Assembly (NCBI RefSeq): GCF_026341125.1 | Contig: NZ_JAPEOR010000001.1 | Coordinates: forward strand, 62,001 to 126,000 | Length of the DNA stretch: 64,000 bases | Reading direction: 5' to 3' | Source: Streptomyces sp. NBC_01142 | GTDB taxonomy: Bacteria > Actinomycetota > Actinomycetes > Streptomycetales > Streptomycetaceae | Part shown: positions 41,368 to 49,761 of the stretch, piece after piece | Layout: each line of letters begins with the position of its first letter | Numbering within the stretch: position 1 is the stretch's first letter | Notes under the pieces: generated by a model | Told to the model about the DNA's origin: nothing | Database searches by the model: none | The model's input: only the letters and a program-made list of their open reading frames with translations | Translations under genes and position numbers: made by a program

Positions 41368-42723
41368 TCAATTCCCGGGTGGAGTCGGCGGAGGGTTGGG
41401 GCTCGGCGACGGCGTACCCGGCTCGGGTTCACCCGTGCCGGTTCCCGTGGTGGGACCGCCCGCGGAGTAGATCGTCTCTATGGAGACATGGTGTCCCCCA
41501 GGAGTCTCCGACTCCAGTTGCTTGATGGCCTTGGAGCGTTCCTCGTCGCTCAGTGAGTCCCAGGCCATGGCGTCATCGAGGTGCGGCTCGACCTTGTCCC
41601 AGTTCTTGCCCCGGACCTTGATGTCGCCGCCGCGCTGGTCGGATTCGTCACCGTACTGCTCGTTCTTCTCCCGTACGTCGGGAGTGTCGGCGGCGTACAG
41701 CGTGAACAGGTCCTTGTCGGAGTCGGCGCCGTACGGATTCTCCTTGAGGCCCTTCAAGTGGTAGGCGCTGAGCCGGACATCCTCGTTCGGGTTCTCCTCG
41801 ATGTACTTGGTCAGCTGAGAGTCATTCAGATCGCCCAGGTACTTGCCGTCGGAGAGAGTGAAGGCGTCGGGATTGGACTTGATGACCTCGCGTGCGGTCT
41901 CCAGCTTCATGTGGGTGATGCCCAGCGACTTGTCCGGCTTCAGGGTCTGCTGAAGAGACCAGTCGAAGAACCGGCCGAACGACGTCAGTGGCCCGCGCAG
42001 GCTGGGGTTGTGGTTCTGGTACCACTGCTGCTCCTGCCAGAGGATGGCGAGCAGCAGCTTCTTGCTCATCCCCGTCTCGCGGGCGGCGCGGTCCACCGCG
42101 GCCAGCTGGGAGGGCGACACATTGATCGGATGCAGCCCGTCCGTCCCGCCGGACAGGCGCAGCGCGATGGCCAGCGGGCTGTTGGGGTTCAGCGCTTCCT
42201 TGGCGAGCTTGGGGTCGGTGATGGCCGTCAGGCCCTCTACGGTCCGCAGCGCGCGGGAGGCCTCGACGTCGGCGCGGGTCGCCTTGGACAGCGCGTCGTC
42301 GATGATGCCCTGAGCGTGTTTGACGGGTTCCAGGTGCTCGGTGCTGCCTGCCGGGACAGCCACCGCCTTGGCCAGTTGCACCCGTCCGCTGTCGTCGACC
42401 TTCAGCTCATGGGTACTGGCGTAGTCGAGCGCGCTGCGCAGGAGCCGCCGCGCGTCGTCGATGTCGTCCGCCAGATCGTCGTAGGCCTTCGCCATGGCCC
42501 GCAGGGACACGGCCGCGGCATCGTAGTCGTCGGCGTGCTTGACGAACTTGGTGCGTGCCGCGCTGCCGGTGTCGCCCACCCAGCACTGCTTCAGCGTGGA
42601 CGCCACCTCGTCGCGTGCGTAGGAGCTGATGCCCTCGCACTGCTTCGCCGTCGCGATCGCGTCATCGGCGGCGTCTCGCCACTTCTGGGGATCGGCCGTG
42701 TTCAGTTCGCTGACGGAGACCAT
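41368..42723 (-). CDS. WXG100-like protein with lysozyme-like domain
   Basis: A 451-residue protein starting MVSVSELNTADPQKWRDAAD. Residues 1-105 are helical and WXG100-like, as in Esx-secreted proteins. Residues about 190-290 resemble a lytic transglycosylase fold: KLLLAILWQEQQWYQNHNPS (catalytic Glu candidate) and SLGITHMKLETAREVIKSNP. A charged region and a Pro/Gly tail follow. There is no signal peptide, which fits type VII secretion. Its start overlaps the stop of the upstream small gene by ATGA. Confidence 0.65.
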   Translation of the reverse strand: MVSVSELNTADPQKWRDAADDAIATAKQCEGISSYARDEVASTLKQCWVGDTGSAARTKFVKHADDYDAAAVSLRAMAKAYDDLADDIDDARRLLRSALDYASTHELKVDDSGRVQLAKAVAVPAGSTEHLEPVKHAQGIIDDALSKATRADVEASRALRTVEGLTAITDPKLAKEALNPNSPLAIALRLSGGTDGLHPINVSPSQLAAVDRAARETGMSKKLLLAILWQEQQWYQNHNPSLRGPLTSFGRFFDWSLQQTLKPDKSLGITHMKLETAREVIKSNPDAFTLSDGKYLGDLNDSQLTKYIEENPNEDVRLSAYHLKGLKENPYGADSDKDLFTLYAADTPDVREKNEQYGDESDQRGGDIKVRGKNWDKVEPHLDDAMAWDSLSDEERSKAIKQLESETPGGHHVSIETIYSAGGPTTGTGTGEPEPGTPSPSPNPPPTPPGN

Positions 42724-43151
42724 CAGGCGTCCTCCAGCCAGTCGGCCTGCGCCTTGAGGCGCTGGGCCGTGGATCCGTCGTCGCTGATCTGCTTGTCCAT
42801 CGCGTCGGTCAGCGCGCCGGCGGCCTCCTCGACCATGTCGCTGAGTTCGTGGAGCCGCCGCTGCCAGGCGGTCACGCAGTCGTTGCTCGCGGAGCCGGCC
42901 ACCCAGCCGGAGTGGATGCCGCCCACCGCTGCCGCGTCGTCGAGCTTCGACTTGTCCTTGGCATCGGAGTTCGCTGTGCGGATCCCGGAAGCCTTGGTCC
43001 GTATCGGGCCATCGGTCAGTCCCAGATCCATTGCCGTCAGGCTGGGCCCGGGGCTGGGGCTCGGGCCCGGCGCCGACGCAAGCTGCATCGACCCGTCCTT
43101 CTTGTGGGCGGACTCCGCTCTGAGCTGTGCCCACTCGTCCTCGAACGACAT
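42723..43151 (-). CDS. Small helical partner of the WXG100-like protein
   Basis: A 142-residue protein starting MSFEDEWAQLRAESAHKKDG at ATG 43151 behind GGGGG. A Pro/Ser linker (SAPGPSPSPGP) leads to a helical C-terminal domain (VTAWQRRLHELSDMVEEAAG, then DDGSTAQRLKAQADWLEDA). The size and helices fit an Esx-like chaperone or partner. It is the first gene of the leftward three-gene cassette. Confidence 0.65.
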   Translation of the reverse strand: MSFEDEWAQLRAESAHKKDGSMQLASAPGPSPSPGPSLTAMDLGLTDGPIRTKASGIRTANSDAKDKSKLDDAAAVGGIHSGWVAGSASNDCVTAWQRRLHELSDMVEEAAGALTDAMDKQISDDGSTAQRLKAQADWLEDA

Positions 43152-43326
43152 GTTCCCCCTTCGCACTGCATCAACGACAGCAGATTCTGCAACGTTACAT
43201 GTGCAACCTGCACTGCCAGCAAGGGGTTTGGGCAACACGGTGCGACTCCGGGACGAGGAGGAGGGGCCGAGGTCCCGGCCGCGGGGGCCGCGGCCCGGTG
43301 ACAGGGTCCGCGGCCCCCGAGCCCGG

Positions 43327-43632
43327 CTACCAGGAGGACTTGCGTACGCCCGGGAGGAATCCGGCGTGGGCCTGCTCCCGCAGCCGCACCCGGGACAGGC
43401 CGAACTTCCGCAGATGGCCGCGCGGCCGGCCGTCCACACTGTCCCGGTTCCGTACCCGTGTCGGGCTCGCGTCACGAGGCTGTCGCCGCAACTCGCTCTG
43501 TGCGGACAGTCGTTCGTCCTCGCTGGTGCCGGGCCGGCGGATGATCTCCTTCAACTCCGCCCGTCGCGTCGCGTACCGCTCCACGATCGCCTTGCGCCGC
43601 TCATTGCGGGCGACCTTGCTCTTCTTCGCCAT
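43327..43632 (-). CDS. rpsN: Ribosomal protein S14, zinc-independent form
   Basis: A 101-residue S14 starting [20 protein letters not shown] and ending [11 protein letters not shown]. It lacks the CxxC pairs of the zinc-binding form, so it is the C-minus paralogue made when zinc is short, replacing the standard protein and releasing zinc. Its start overlaps the rpmB stop by one base. The operon starts at a Zur-like palindrome. Confidence 0.95.
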   Translation of the reverse strand: MAKKSKVARNERRKAIVERYATRRAELKEIIRRPGTSEDERLSAQSELRRQPRDASPTRVRNRDSVDGRPRGHLRKFGLSRVRLREQAHAGFLPGVRKSSW

Positions 43633-43868
43633 CAGACCCTCACTCCCCGGGCGCGGATCCGGGCCACGGCGGCCTCGATCCCGATCGTGTCGACGGTCTT
43701 GATCGCGCGGGCGCTGAGTGTGAGCCGGACATGGCGGCCCTCGCTCGGCAGCCAGTAGCGCTTGCGCTGGATGTTGGGGTCGAAGCGGCGCGACGTACGC
43801 CGGTGCGAGTGGGAGATGTGGTTGCCGAAGCCCGGCTGGGCCCCGGTCAGCTGGCAGTGCGCGGACAC
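43632..43868 (-). CDS. rpmB: Ribosomal protein L28, zinc-independent form
   Basis: A 78-residue L28 starting at GTG 43868 ([20 protein letters not shown]). The single Cys5 replaces the usual CxxC, so it should not bind zinc. It is the first gene of the leftward Zur-controlled pair rpmB-rpsN and lies 38 bases from the palindrome centre region. Confidence 0.95.
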   Translation of the reverse strand: MSAHCQLTGAQPGFGNHISHSHRRTSRRFDPNIQRKRYWLPSEGRHVRLTLSARAIKTVDTIGIEAAVARIRARGVRV

Positions 43869-43905
43869 AGGTGATTCGCCTCTCGTTGACGGCATCCCAT
43901 TTGGT

Positions 43906-43924
43906 AATGGAAATCGTTTCCATT
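43906..43924. promoter_or_regulatory. Zur-box-like palindrome
   Basis: AATGGAAA (43906-43913), TCG, TTTCCATT (43917-43924) is a perfect inverted repeat between divergent rpmB and rpmG. It matches the actinobacterial Zur operator layout, and both flanking operons encode zinc-independent ribosomal proteins. It should silence both in zinc-replete cells. Confidence 0.85.
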
Positions 43925-43936
43925 TAGTGTAGCGCC

Positions 43937-44101
43937 ATGGCACGCAACGAACTCCGCCCGGTCATCAAGCTCCGCTCCACCGCGGGCACCGGCTTCACCT
44001 ACGTGACCCGCAAGAACCGCCGCAACAACCCCGACCGCATGACGCTGCGCAAGTACGACCCGGTCGTCGGCCGGCACGTCGACTTCCGCGAAGAGCGCTG
44101 A
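43937..44101 (+). CDS. rpmG: Ribosomal protein L33, zinc-independent form
   Basis: A 54-residue L33 starting [20 protein letters not shown] at ATG 43937. It contains no cysteine at all, so it is the C-minus paralogue. It starts only 13 bases after the Zur palindrome, so it may be translated from a very short leader. It heads the rightward operon rpmG-rpmE-cobW-rpsR. Confidence 0.95.
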   Translation: MARNELRPVIKLRSTAGTGFTYVTRKNRRNNPDRMTLRKYDPVVGRHVDFREER

Positions 44102-44123
44102 CCCGCCGAGGAGACCCCAGACC

Positions 44124-44372
44124 ATGAAGCCAGGAATCCACCCCGCGTACCGCCCCGTCGTCTTCCGTGACAAGGCGGCCGACTTCGCCTTCCTCACCCG
44201 CTCGACCGCGACCAGCGAGAAGACCGTCGAGTGGGAGGACGGCAACACCTACCCCGTCATCGACGTCGAGATCTCCTCCGTGAGCCACCCCTTCTGCACA
44301 GGGACCGCGCGTGTGCTCGACACGGCCGGCCGCGTGGAGCGCTTCGAGCGGCGTTACGGCGGCGGGCGGTGA
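44124..44372 (+). CDS. rpmE: Ribosomal protein L31 type B
   Basis: An 82-residue type B L31 starting [20 protein letters not shown], with the insertion typical of the type B form ([20 protein letters not shown]) and only one Cys (HPFCTG). It replaces the zinc-binding L31 in zinc starvation. Its stop overlaps the start of the cobW-type gene. Confidence 0.95.
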   Translation: MKPGIHPAYRPVVFRDKAADFAFLTRSTATSEKTVEWEDGNTYPVIDVEISSVSHPFCTGTARVLDTAGRVERFERRYGGGR

Positions 44373-45514
44373 GCCGGCCCGTCCTGCCCGTCGCCATCGT
44401 CGGCGGGCTGCACTCGGACGCCCGCAAGGCCGCCGTGGCCCGGCTGCTCGAAACCGTCCCCGGCAGCGTCGCGCTCCACCATGACCTCGCCACCGCCGTA
44501 CAGGGCACGGTCGTCCGCACCGTGCGCGACGCCACCGGAACGCTCTCCACCGGTGACGCGCCGCTGGTCAACGACTGCGCCTGCTGCGCCCTGAGCGAGG
44601 ACCTGGTGCCGGAGCTCGAGCGGCTCGCGGACGGCGGGCTGACCCGGCTCGCGGTCGTCGAACTCTGGGACTCGGTCGAGCCCAAGGCGATGGCCGAGGT
44701 CGTCGCGGCGCACGGCGGCGAGCGCCTCGCCGTGACCGCGGTGATGACCGCCGTCGACCCGGCACTCCTGCTGTCCTGCCTCGGCAACGGCGACGACCTG
44801 ATGGACGCCGGACTCGCGGCCGCCGCCACCGACCGGCGCACGATCGCCGACACCTGGGCGCGCCAGCTGGAGTACGCGCCCGTGCTCGCCGTCGTCGACA
44901 GCGAGGAGGCCGACGACGAGGACCGCGCGCTGCTGGCCCAGCTGCACCCGACCGCCCGCCGGGTCGCCGTCGAGGGGCCCGAGCTGGGCATCGCGGCGTT
45001 GGCCGGCTTCGACGTGGAGGCGGCCGCGGCCGCGCAGCATCCGGCCTGTGCGCTGCTGCCGCAGGACGCGGACGACTGCGGAGTCGGCACGTATGTCTGG
45101 CACCGCGACCGCCCGTTCCATCCCGAGCGGCTCTACCGGGCGCTGGAGGATCTGACCTGCGCAGCGGCCCGCAGCCGTGGGCGCTTCTGGCTTGCCGACC
45201 GGCCGGACACCCTGCTGGCCTGGGACGCCGCGGGCGGCGCGCTCTGTGTGGAGAGCGCGGGCCCGTGGCTCGCCTCGCTGCCGGACGCCGCCTGGGAGAT
45301 GGTGCCGCCGGTCCGCAGGGCGGCGGCCGCGCTGGACTGGCACCCCGAGCACGGGGACTGCTGCCAGCACCTGGTCTTCACCTCGCCGGGCCTGGACCGC
45401 GGCGGTCTGGCCCAGCTGCTCGAATCCTGCCTGTTGACCGATGCCGAGTACGCCGCGGGCCGCGAGGCCTGGAAGCGGCTGCCGCCCGCCTTCGACTCTC
45501 TCCTGGAGGTCTGA
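44369..45514 (+). CDS. CobW/COG0523-family protein with degenerate P-loop
   Basis: A 381-residue protein starting at GTG 44369 ([20 protein letters not shown]). The family's CxCC metal motif is present in [20 protein letters not shown], and the C-terminal CobW domain has [20 protein letters not shown] and GRFWLADRP. The Walker A loop GxxGxGKT is replaced by [12 protein letters not shown], so GTP binding is doubtful. Position in the Zur-controlled operon suggests zinc delivery or sensing. Confidence 0.85.
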   Translation: MSRPVLPVAIVGGLHSDARKAAVARLLETVPGSVALHHDLATAVQGTVVRTVRDATGTLSTGDAPLVNDCACCALSEDLVPELERLADGGLTRLAVVELWDSVEPKAMAEVVAAHGGERLAVTAVMTAVDPALLLSCLGNGDDLMDAGLAAAATDRRTIADTWARQLEYAPVLAVVDSEEADDEDRALLAQLHPTARRVAVEGPELGIAALAGFDVEAAAAAQHPACALLPQDADDCGVGTYVWHRDRPFHPERLYRALEDLTCAAARSRGRFWLADRPDTLLAWDAAGGALCVESAGPWLASLPDAAWEMVPPVRRAAAALDWHPEHGDCCQHLVFTSPGLDRGGLAQLLESCLLTDAEYAAGREAWKRLPPAFDSLLEV

Positions 45515-45768
45515 TGTCCCCCCGTCGCTCCGACCCGCGCAAGACCGCAAGGCCCGTCACGTCCCGGGTCAACCCGCTGGATCGCGCGGGCGTCTCCTAT
45601 GTCGACTACAAGGACACCGATCTGCTGCGGACGTTCCTCTCGGACCGCGGCAGGATACGCAGCCGCCGGGTGACCCGGGTGAGTGCCCAGCAGCAGCGGC
45701 AGCTGGCGCGCGCGATCAGGAACGCCAGGGAGATGGCGCTGCTGCCGTACTCCTCCTCCGCCCGCTGA
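45514..45768 (+). CDS. rpsR: Ribosomal protein S18 (second copy type)
   Basis: An 84-residue S18 starting [20 protein letters not shown] with the conserved core [20 protein letters not shown] and [20 protein letters not shown]. It lacks the cysteines of the zinc-linked form. Its ATG overlaps the cobW stop in TGATG. It closes the zinc-starvation operon. Confidence 0.93.
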   Translation: MSPRRSDPRKTARPVTSRVNPLDRAGVSYVDYKDTDLLRTFLSDRGRIRSRRVTRVSAQQQRQLARAIRNAREMALLPYSSSAR

Positions 45769-45812
45769 GAGCCTGCGCAGGGCTATTTCGGGGAGAGGGG
45801 AGCCGGAAGGGC

Positions 45813-45862
45813 GCGGAATACGTCTCTCCCAGTGAACGCGGAATGTGTCTCTCCAGGTGAAC
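45813..45862. repeat. 25-bp imperfect direct repeat
   Basis: Positions 45813-45837 and 45838-45862 are tandem copies on the pattern GCGGAATRYGTCTCTCC with a GTGAAC end. They lie between rpsR and the DUF397 gene. No function is evident. Confidence 0.5.
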
Positions 45863-45921
45863 GGGGGACGGGGGAGCCCCCCGGGGAAGCCCCTGGGGAA
45901 GCTGTAACCGAAGGGGCACCC

Positions 45922-45939
45922 CGCGTGCACGTGCATCTG
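45922..45939. promoter_or_regulatory. 18-bp motif upstream of the DUF397 gene
   Basis: CGCGTGCACGTGCATCTG occurs here and, as its exact reverse complement, at 46978-46995. The core TGCACGTGCA is a perfect palindrome. It lies 88 bases before the DUF397 gene. A shared operator is inferred. Confidence 0.6.
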
Positions 45940-46026
45940 GCCGTGCAGCCGCTCATGCATTGGCATATGAACAGAGCTATGATCCGGGACAGTTGACCCC
46001 TGCATCTTGTACCCCGGGAGCTATCT

Positions 46027-46272
46027 GTGTACGACGCGTACAACGGCATGGCGGCCACAGAGCTTCACGGGGTCGTCTGGCAGAAGAGCAGGCACAGCAA
46101 CTCCCAGGGTTCCTGTGTGGAGTTCGCCAAACTGCCTGGCGGGGAGGTGGCGATGCGCAATTCGCGGCACCCCGACGGCCCGGCCCTCGTCTATACGCCC
46201 GCCGAGATAGAGGCGCTGCTTCTGGGCGTCAAGGACGGCGAGTTCGATCATCTGGTGGCGGGCACGCCGTAG
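46027..46272 (+). CDS. DUF397 protein
   Basis: An 81-residue protein starting at GTG 46027. The DUF397 pattern is clear: WQKSRHSNSQGSCVEFAKLP, VAMRNSRHPDGPALVYTPAE and IEALLLGVKDGEFDHL. These proteins are nearly always paired with an XRE-DUF5753 regulator, here at 47195, and an ATPase, here at 46380, in Streptomyces development and toxin-antitoxin-like modules. Confidence 0.9.
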   Translation: MYDAYNGMAATELHGVVWQKSRHSNSQGSCVEFAKLPGGEVAMRNSRHPDGPALVYTPAEIEALLLGVKDGEFDHLVAGTP

Positions 46273-46281
46273 TGCGGACCC

Positions 46282-46320
46282 GCCGCGGCCGGGGCTCACC
46301 GCAGCACGGGCCCGGCCGCG
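46282..46320. terminator. GC-rich hairpin after DUF397
   Basis: CCGCGGCCGGG and CCCGGCCGCGG pair around a GCTCACCGCAGCACG-type loop. It lies between the convergent DUF397 and ATPase genes and may stop both. Confidence 0.5.
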
Positions 46321-46379
46321 GTGAGCCTGGGGGGCGGTGTTCGGATCCTGCCGGGCAGCCCGATCCGAACGCCACCCGC

Positions 46380-46877
46380 CTAACCCAGGCGGAACAGCGC
46401 CCACACGACCTTGCCGTGCAGCGACCCGGCGAGCGGGTGCCAGCCCCAGCTGTCGCTGAAGGAGTCCACCAGGAACAGACCCCGCCCCGACTCCGCGGAG
46501 AAGTCCTCCTCGGACTCGCGGGTCGCGGGACCGTCGTGGCTGGGGTCGCGCACCGCGCACACCAGCCGGCTCGTCCAGCGCATCAAGTGCAGCCGTACGG
46601 GCGGATCCTGGGCCTCCCGCGGCTCCCGCCCGGAGTCCGTGGGCAGGGCGTGCCGCAGCGCGTTGGTGACGAGTTCGGAGACGACCAGCGCGACATCGTC
46701 GAAACGCTCGCTCAGTTCCCACTGGCCGAGCGTCGCCTTGGTGAAGTGCCGTGCCCCGCGCACCGCTTCATAGCGGGCAGGCAGAGCGCACGAGGCGGAG
46801 CTGGAGACCGTCGCGGGATCGATGGGGGGAAGCCCCTGCCGTAACGGCTCGAGCATGGTCGATCCATTCGTCCCCAT
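46380..46877 (-). CDS. ATP-binding protein (HATPase_c_2)
   Basis: A 165-residue protein starting MGTNGSTMLEPLRQGLPPID at ATG 46877 with GGGAGTG upstream (ATG 46856 is an alternative). The ATPase has DDVALVVSELVTNALRHALP (E and N), LVCAVRDPSHDGP (D) and SGRGLFLVDSFSDSWGWHPL (G2). It is the anti-sigma-like member of the DUF397/ATPase/XRE triad and is transcribed towards DUF397. Confidence 0.88.
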   Translation of the reverse strand: MGTNGSTMLEPLRQGLPPIDPATVSSSASCALPARYEAVRGARHFTKATLGQWELSERFDDVALVVSELVTNALRHALPTDSGREPREAQDPPVRLHLMRWTSRLVCAVRDPSHDGPATRESEEDFSAESGRGLFLVDSFSDSWGWHPLAGSLHGKVVWALFRLG

Positions 46878-47194
46878 GCGAGGCACTCCCAGGAATCGCG
46901 GCTGTGACGCTACAACACGAACGAGCACGCAGGTGCGCGAGGACCATGGTTCCGAATGCGTACGGCAGATGCAAGGGCAGATGCACGTGCACGCGCCCGT
47001 CCTGTCCACCCCCGTGCCGGTTCCTGCTCATTTCTTCCCCCAAGCTGTTTCACCGGTCTCCGCCGGGTCTTCTCCTTTCCGTAATCGAATGAGTACGGGC
47101 TGAAGCGTTTTGGTGGCAGAATCCGGCTCTCGGGGTTCGGGGGGACGCCGTGAGGCACACAGAATGAGCGAGTGACGAAGCGACAGACGAAGCG
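46878..47194. other. Regulatory gap between ATPase and XRE genes
   Basis: This 317-base gap separates divergent genes and has no gene of its own. It contains the 18-bp motif at 46978-46995 and an extra CAGATGCA at 46966-46973. Confidence 0.5.
46978..46995. promoter_or_regulatory. 18-bp motif in the ATPase-XRE gap
   Basis: CAGATGCACGTGCACGCG is the exact reverse complement of 45922-45939. The palindromic core TGCACGTGCA could bind a dimer such as the XRE protein encoded at 47195. Confidence 0.6.
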
Positions 47195-48076
47195 ATGGGG
47201 AGGGCTGGAGTCGTGACCGCAGGCGAGTCGAGCGGTTCCGTGGTGCGGCGCATCCTGTTGGGCTCGCAGCTGAGGCGGCTGCGGGAATCACGCGGCATCA
47301 CCCGGGAGGCGGCCGGATACTCGATCCGCGCTTCAGAATCCAAGATCAGCCGCATGGAGTTGGGACGGGTGAGCTTCAAGGCGAGGGACGTGGAGGATCT
47401 GCTCACGCTCTACGGAGTCGCCGACGAAGCGGAGCGCGAATCGCTGCTCGGCCTCGCCAAGGAGGCGAACGTCGCGGGCTGGTGGCACAGCTTCGGCGAT
47501 GTGCTGCCCGGCTGGTTCCAGACATATATCGGCCTCGAGGGCGCCGCCTCGCTGATCCGGATCTACGAAGTGCAGTTCGTGCACGGCCTGTTGCAGACGG
47601 AGTCGTACGCCCACGCCGTCGTCACCCGCGGCATCCCCGACGCCCCCCGCGCCGAGATCGACCGCAGGGTCGCGCTCCGCCTCGAGCGCCAGAAGGTCCT
47701 CGTCTCCGAGCGCGCGCCGCGCTTCCACGCCGTGCTCGACGAGGCCGCGCTGCGCCGTCCGTACGGCGACCGTGACGTGATGCAGGGCCAGTTGAAACAT
47801 CTCATCGAGATCTCCGAGCAGCCGAACATCACCCTCCAGGTGATGCCGTTCAGCTTCGGCGGGCACGCGGGCGAGAGCGGCGCCTTCACCATGCTGCGCT
47901 TCCCCGAGTCCGACCTCTCCGACATCGTCTATCTGGAGCAGCTCACCAGCGCCCTGTACCTCGACAAGCGTGAGGAAGTCGCCCAGTACGAGCGGGTGAT
48001 GGAGCGGCTCCAGGAGGACAGTCCGGATCCCGCCGAGAGCCGGGACCTTCTCCGTGGTCTCCTCCAACTCACCTGA
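47195..48076 (+). CDS. XRE-family regulator with DUF5753
   Basis: A 293-residue protein starting MGRAGVVTAGESSGSVVRRI. The helix-turn-helix is GSQLRRLRESRGITREAAGY and SIRASESKISRMELGRVSFK. DUF5753 fills the rest, with YEVQFVHGLLQTESYAHAVV, LDEAALRRPYGDRDVMQGQL and NITLQVMPFSFGGHAGESGA. It is the DNA-binding member of the triad and probably controls the triad through the shared 18-bp motif. Confidence 0.93.
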   Translation: MGRAGVVTAGESSGSVVRRILLGSQLRRLRESRGITREAAGYSIRASESKISRMELGRVSFKARDVEDLLTLYGVADEAERESLLGLAKEANVAGWWHSFGDVLPGWFQTYIGLEGAASLIRIYEVQFVHGLLQTESYAHAVVTRGIPDAPRAEIDRRVALRLERQKVLVSERAPRFHAVLDEAALRRPYGDRDVMQGQLKHLIEISEQPNITLQVMPFSFGGHAGESGAFTMLRFPESDLSDIVYLEQLTSALYLDKREEVAQYERVMERLQEDSPDPAESRDLLRGLLQLT

Positions 48077-48145
48077 AACACAAGTACGATGACGTGACAT
48101 CAGGCATCTGCTTCTGCAGTCCTCTGCGATAAGGAATCGGATCAC

Positions 48146-49603
48146 ATGTCCTTCTTCACCGAGCTGGCCCACCAGTACATCGATGGCGAGTGGAGGCCCG
48201 GCAGCGGCTCCTGGGACATCATCGATTTCAATCCGTACGACGGGGAGAAGCTGGCGTCGATCACGGTGGCCACGGCGGCGGAGGTGGACCAGGCCTACCG
48301 CGCCGCCGAGCGCGCGCAGACGGGCTGGGCCGCGACCAATCCGTACGCCCGCCGGCTGGTCTTCGAGCGCGCCCTGCGGATCATCGAGGATCGCGAGCAG
48401 GAGATCACCGAGACGATCATCGCGGAGCTGGGCGGCACCCATCTGAAGGCCGCCTTCGAGCTGCATCTCGCCAAGGAGTTCCTGCGCGAGGCCGTGCAGC
48501 TGGCGCTGCGGCCCGAGGGCCGGATCCTCCCCTCGCCGGTCGACGGCAAGGAGAACCGCGTCTACCGCCTGCCCGTGGGTGTCGTGGGCGTCATCAGCCC
48601 CTTCAACTTCCCCTTCCTGCTCTCGATCAAGTCGGTCGCGCCGGCGCTGGCCCTCGGCAACGCCGTGGTCCTCAAGCCGCACCAGAACACTCCGATCTGC
48701 GGCGGATCCCTGGTGGCCAAGGTGTTCGAGGAGGCCGGTCTGCCCGCCGGACTGCTGAATGTCGTGATCACCGACATAGCCGAGATAGGCGACGCCCTCA
48801 TCGAGCACCCGGTTCCCAGGGCGATCTCGTTCACCGGCTCCGACAAGGTCGGCAAGCACGTCGCCACCGTCTGTGCGGCGAACTTCAAGCGGGCCATCCT
48901 CGAACTGGGCGGCAACAGCGCGCTGATCGTGCTGGACGACGCCGACATCGACTACGCCGTGGATGCGGCGGTCTTCAGCCGCTTCGTCCACCAGGGCCAG
49001 GTCTGCATGGCCGCGAACCGCGTGCTGGTGGACCGTTCGGTGGAGAAGGAGTTCACGGAGAAGTTCGTCGCCAAGGTGAAGACTCTCAAGGTGGGCGACC
49101 CCGCGGACCCGCGGACGCACATCGGTCCGCTCATCAACTCCACGCAGGCCGACGCCGTTTCGGCGCTGGTCGAGCAGACCGTCGAGGCCGGTGCGAAGGC
49201 GCTGCTGCGCGGCAGCGCCGAGGGCAATGTGCTCTCTCCGTCGGTACTGACGGACCTCGCGGCCGACTCGCCGGTCCTGCAGCAGGAGGTCTTCGGCCCG
49301 GTCGCGATCATCGTGCCCTTCGACGGGGAGGACGAGGCGGTACGGATCGCCAACGACACTCCGTACGGCCTGAGTGGCGCCGTGCACACCGGTGATATCG
49401 AGCGCGGTGTGCGGCTCGCCCAGCGGATCAACACCGGCATGATCCACATCAATGACAGCACCGTCCACGACGAGCCGATCGTCCCGTTCGGCGGCGAGAA
49501 GCACTCCGGCAGCGGGCGGCTGAACGGCGAGTCGATGATCGAGGCGTTCACCACCCAGAAGTGGATCTCGGTGCAGCACGGTCGCTCGCAGTTCCCCTTC
49601 TGA
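48146..49603 (+). CDS. Aldehyde dehydrogenase family protein
   Basis: A 485-residue enzyme starting MSFFTELAHQYIDGEWRPGS. It has the catalytic Cys in HQGQVCMAANRVL, the Glu in AILELGGNSALIVLDD, the Asn in SPFNFPFLLSIKSV and the nucleotide loop SFTGSDKVGK. It resembles benzaldehyde or vanillin-type dehydrogenases but the substrate is not readable. A perfect 18-bp terminator follows. Confidence 0.92.
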   Translation: MSFFTELAHQYIDGEWRPGSGSWDIIDFNPYDGEKLASITVATAAEVDQAYRAAERAQTGWAATNPYARRLVFERALRIIEDREQEITETIIAELGGTHLKAAFELHLAKEFLREAVQLALRPEGRILPSPVDGKENRVYRLPVGVVGVISPFNFPFLLSIKSVAPALALGNAVVLKPHQNTPICGGSLVAKVFEEAGLPAGLLNVVITDIAEIGDALIEHPVPRAISFTGSDKVGKHVATVCAANFKRAILELGGNSALIVLDDADIDYAVDAAVFSRFVHQGQVCMAANRVLVDRSVEKEFTEKFVAKVKTLKVGDPADPRTHIGPLINSTQADAVSALVEQTVEAGAKALLRGSAEGNVLSPSVLTDLAADSPVLQQEVFGPVAIIVPFDGEDEAVRIANDTPYGLSGAVHTGDIERGVRLAQRINTGMIHINDSTVHDEPIVPFGGEKHSGSGRLNGESMIEAFTTQKWISVQHGRSQFPF

Positions 49604-49682
49604 CGCCTGCCGATCCCCTTCCGATCCCCCCTCTTCCGGTCCGCTTTCGATTCTTCTGCCCCTTTCTGGGATCTTCTCGGCC

Positions 49683-49721
49683 ACGGCCCCTTGCGGACAG
49701 AACCTGTCCGCAAGGGGCCGT
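49683..49721 (+). terminator. Terminator of the aldehyde dehydrogenase gene
   Basis: ACGGCCCCTTGCGGACAG (49683-49700) pairs perfectly with CTGTCCGCAAGGGGCCGT (49704-49721) around AAC. Confidence 0.85.
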
Positions 49722-49761
49722 AGCTTGAGTGGTGTCAGAACGGCTCCGGAAGGCGGACATC

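Noticed and set aside
48295..48549. Minus-strand frames within the aldehyde dehydrogenase gene
   Set aside because: They are shadows of a gene with complete catalytic motifs.
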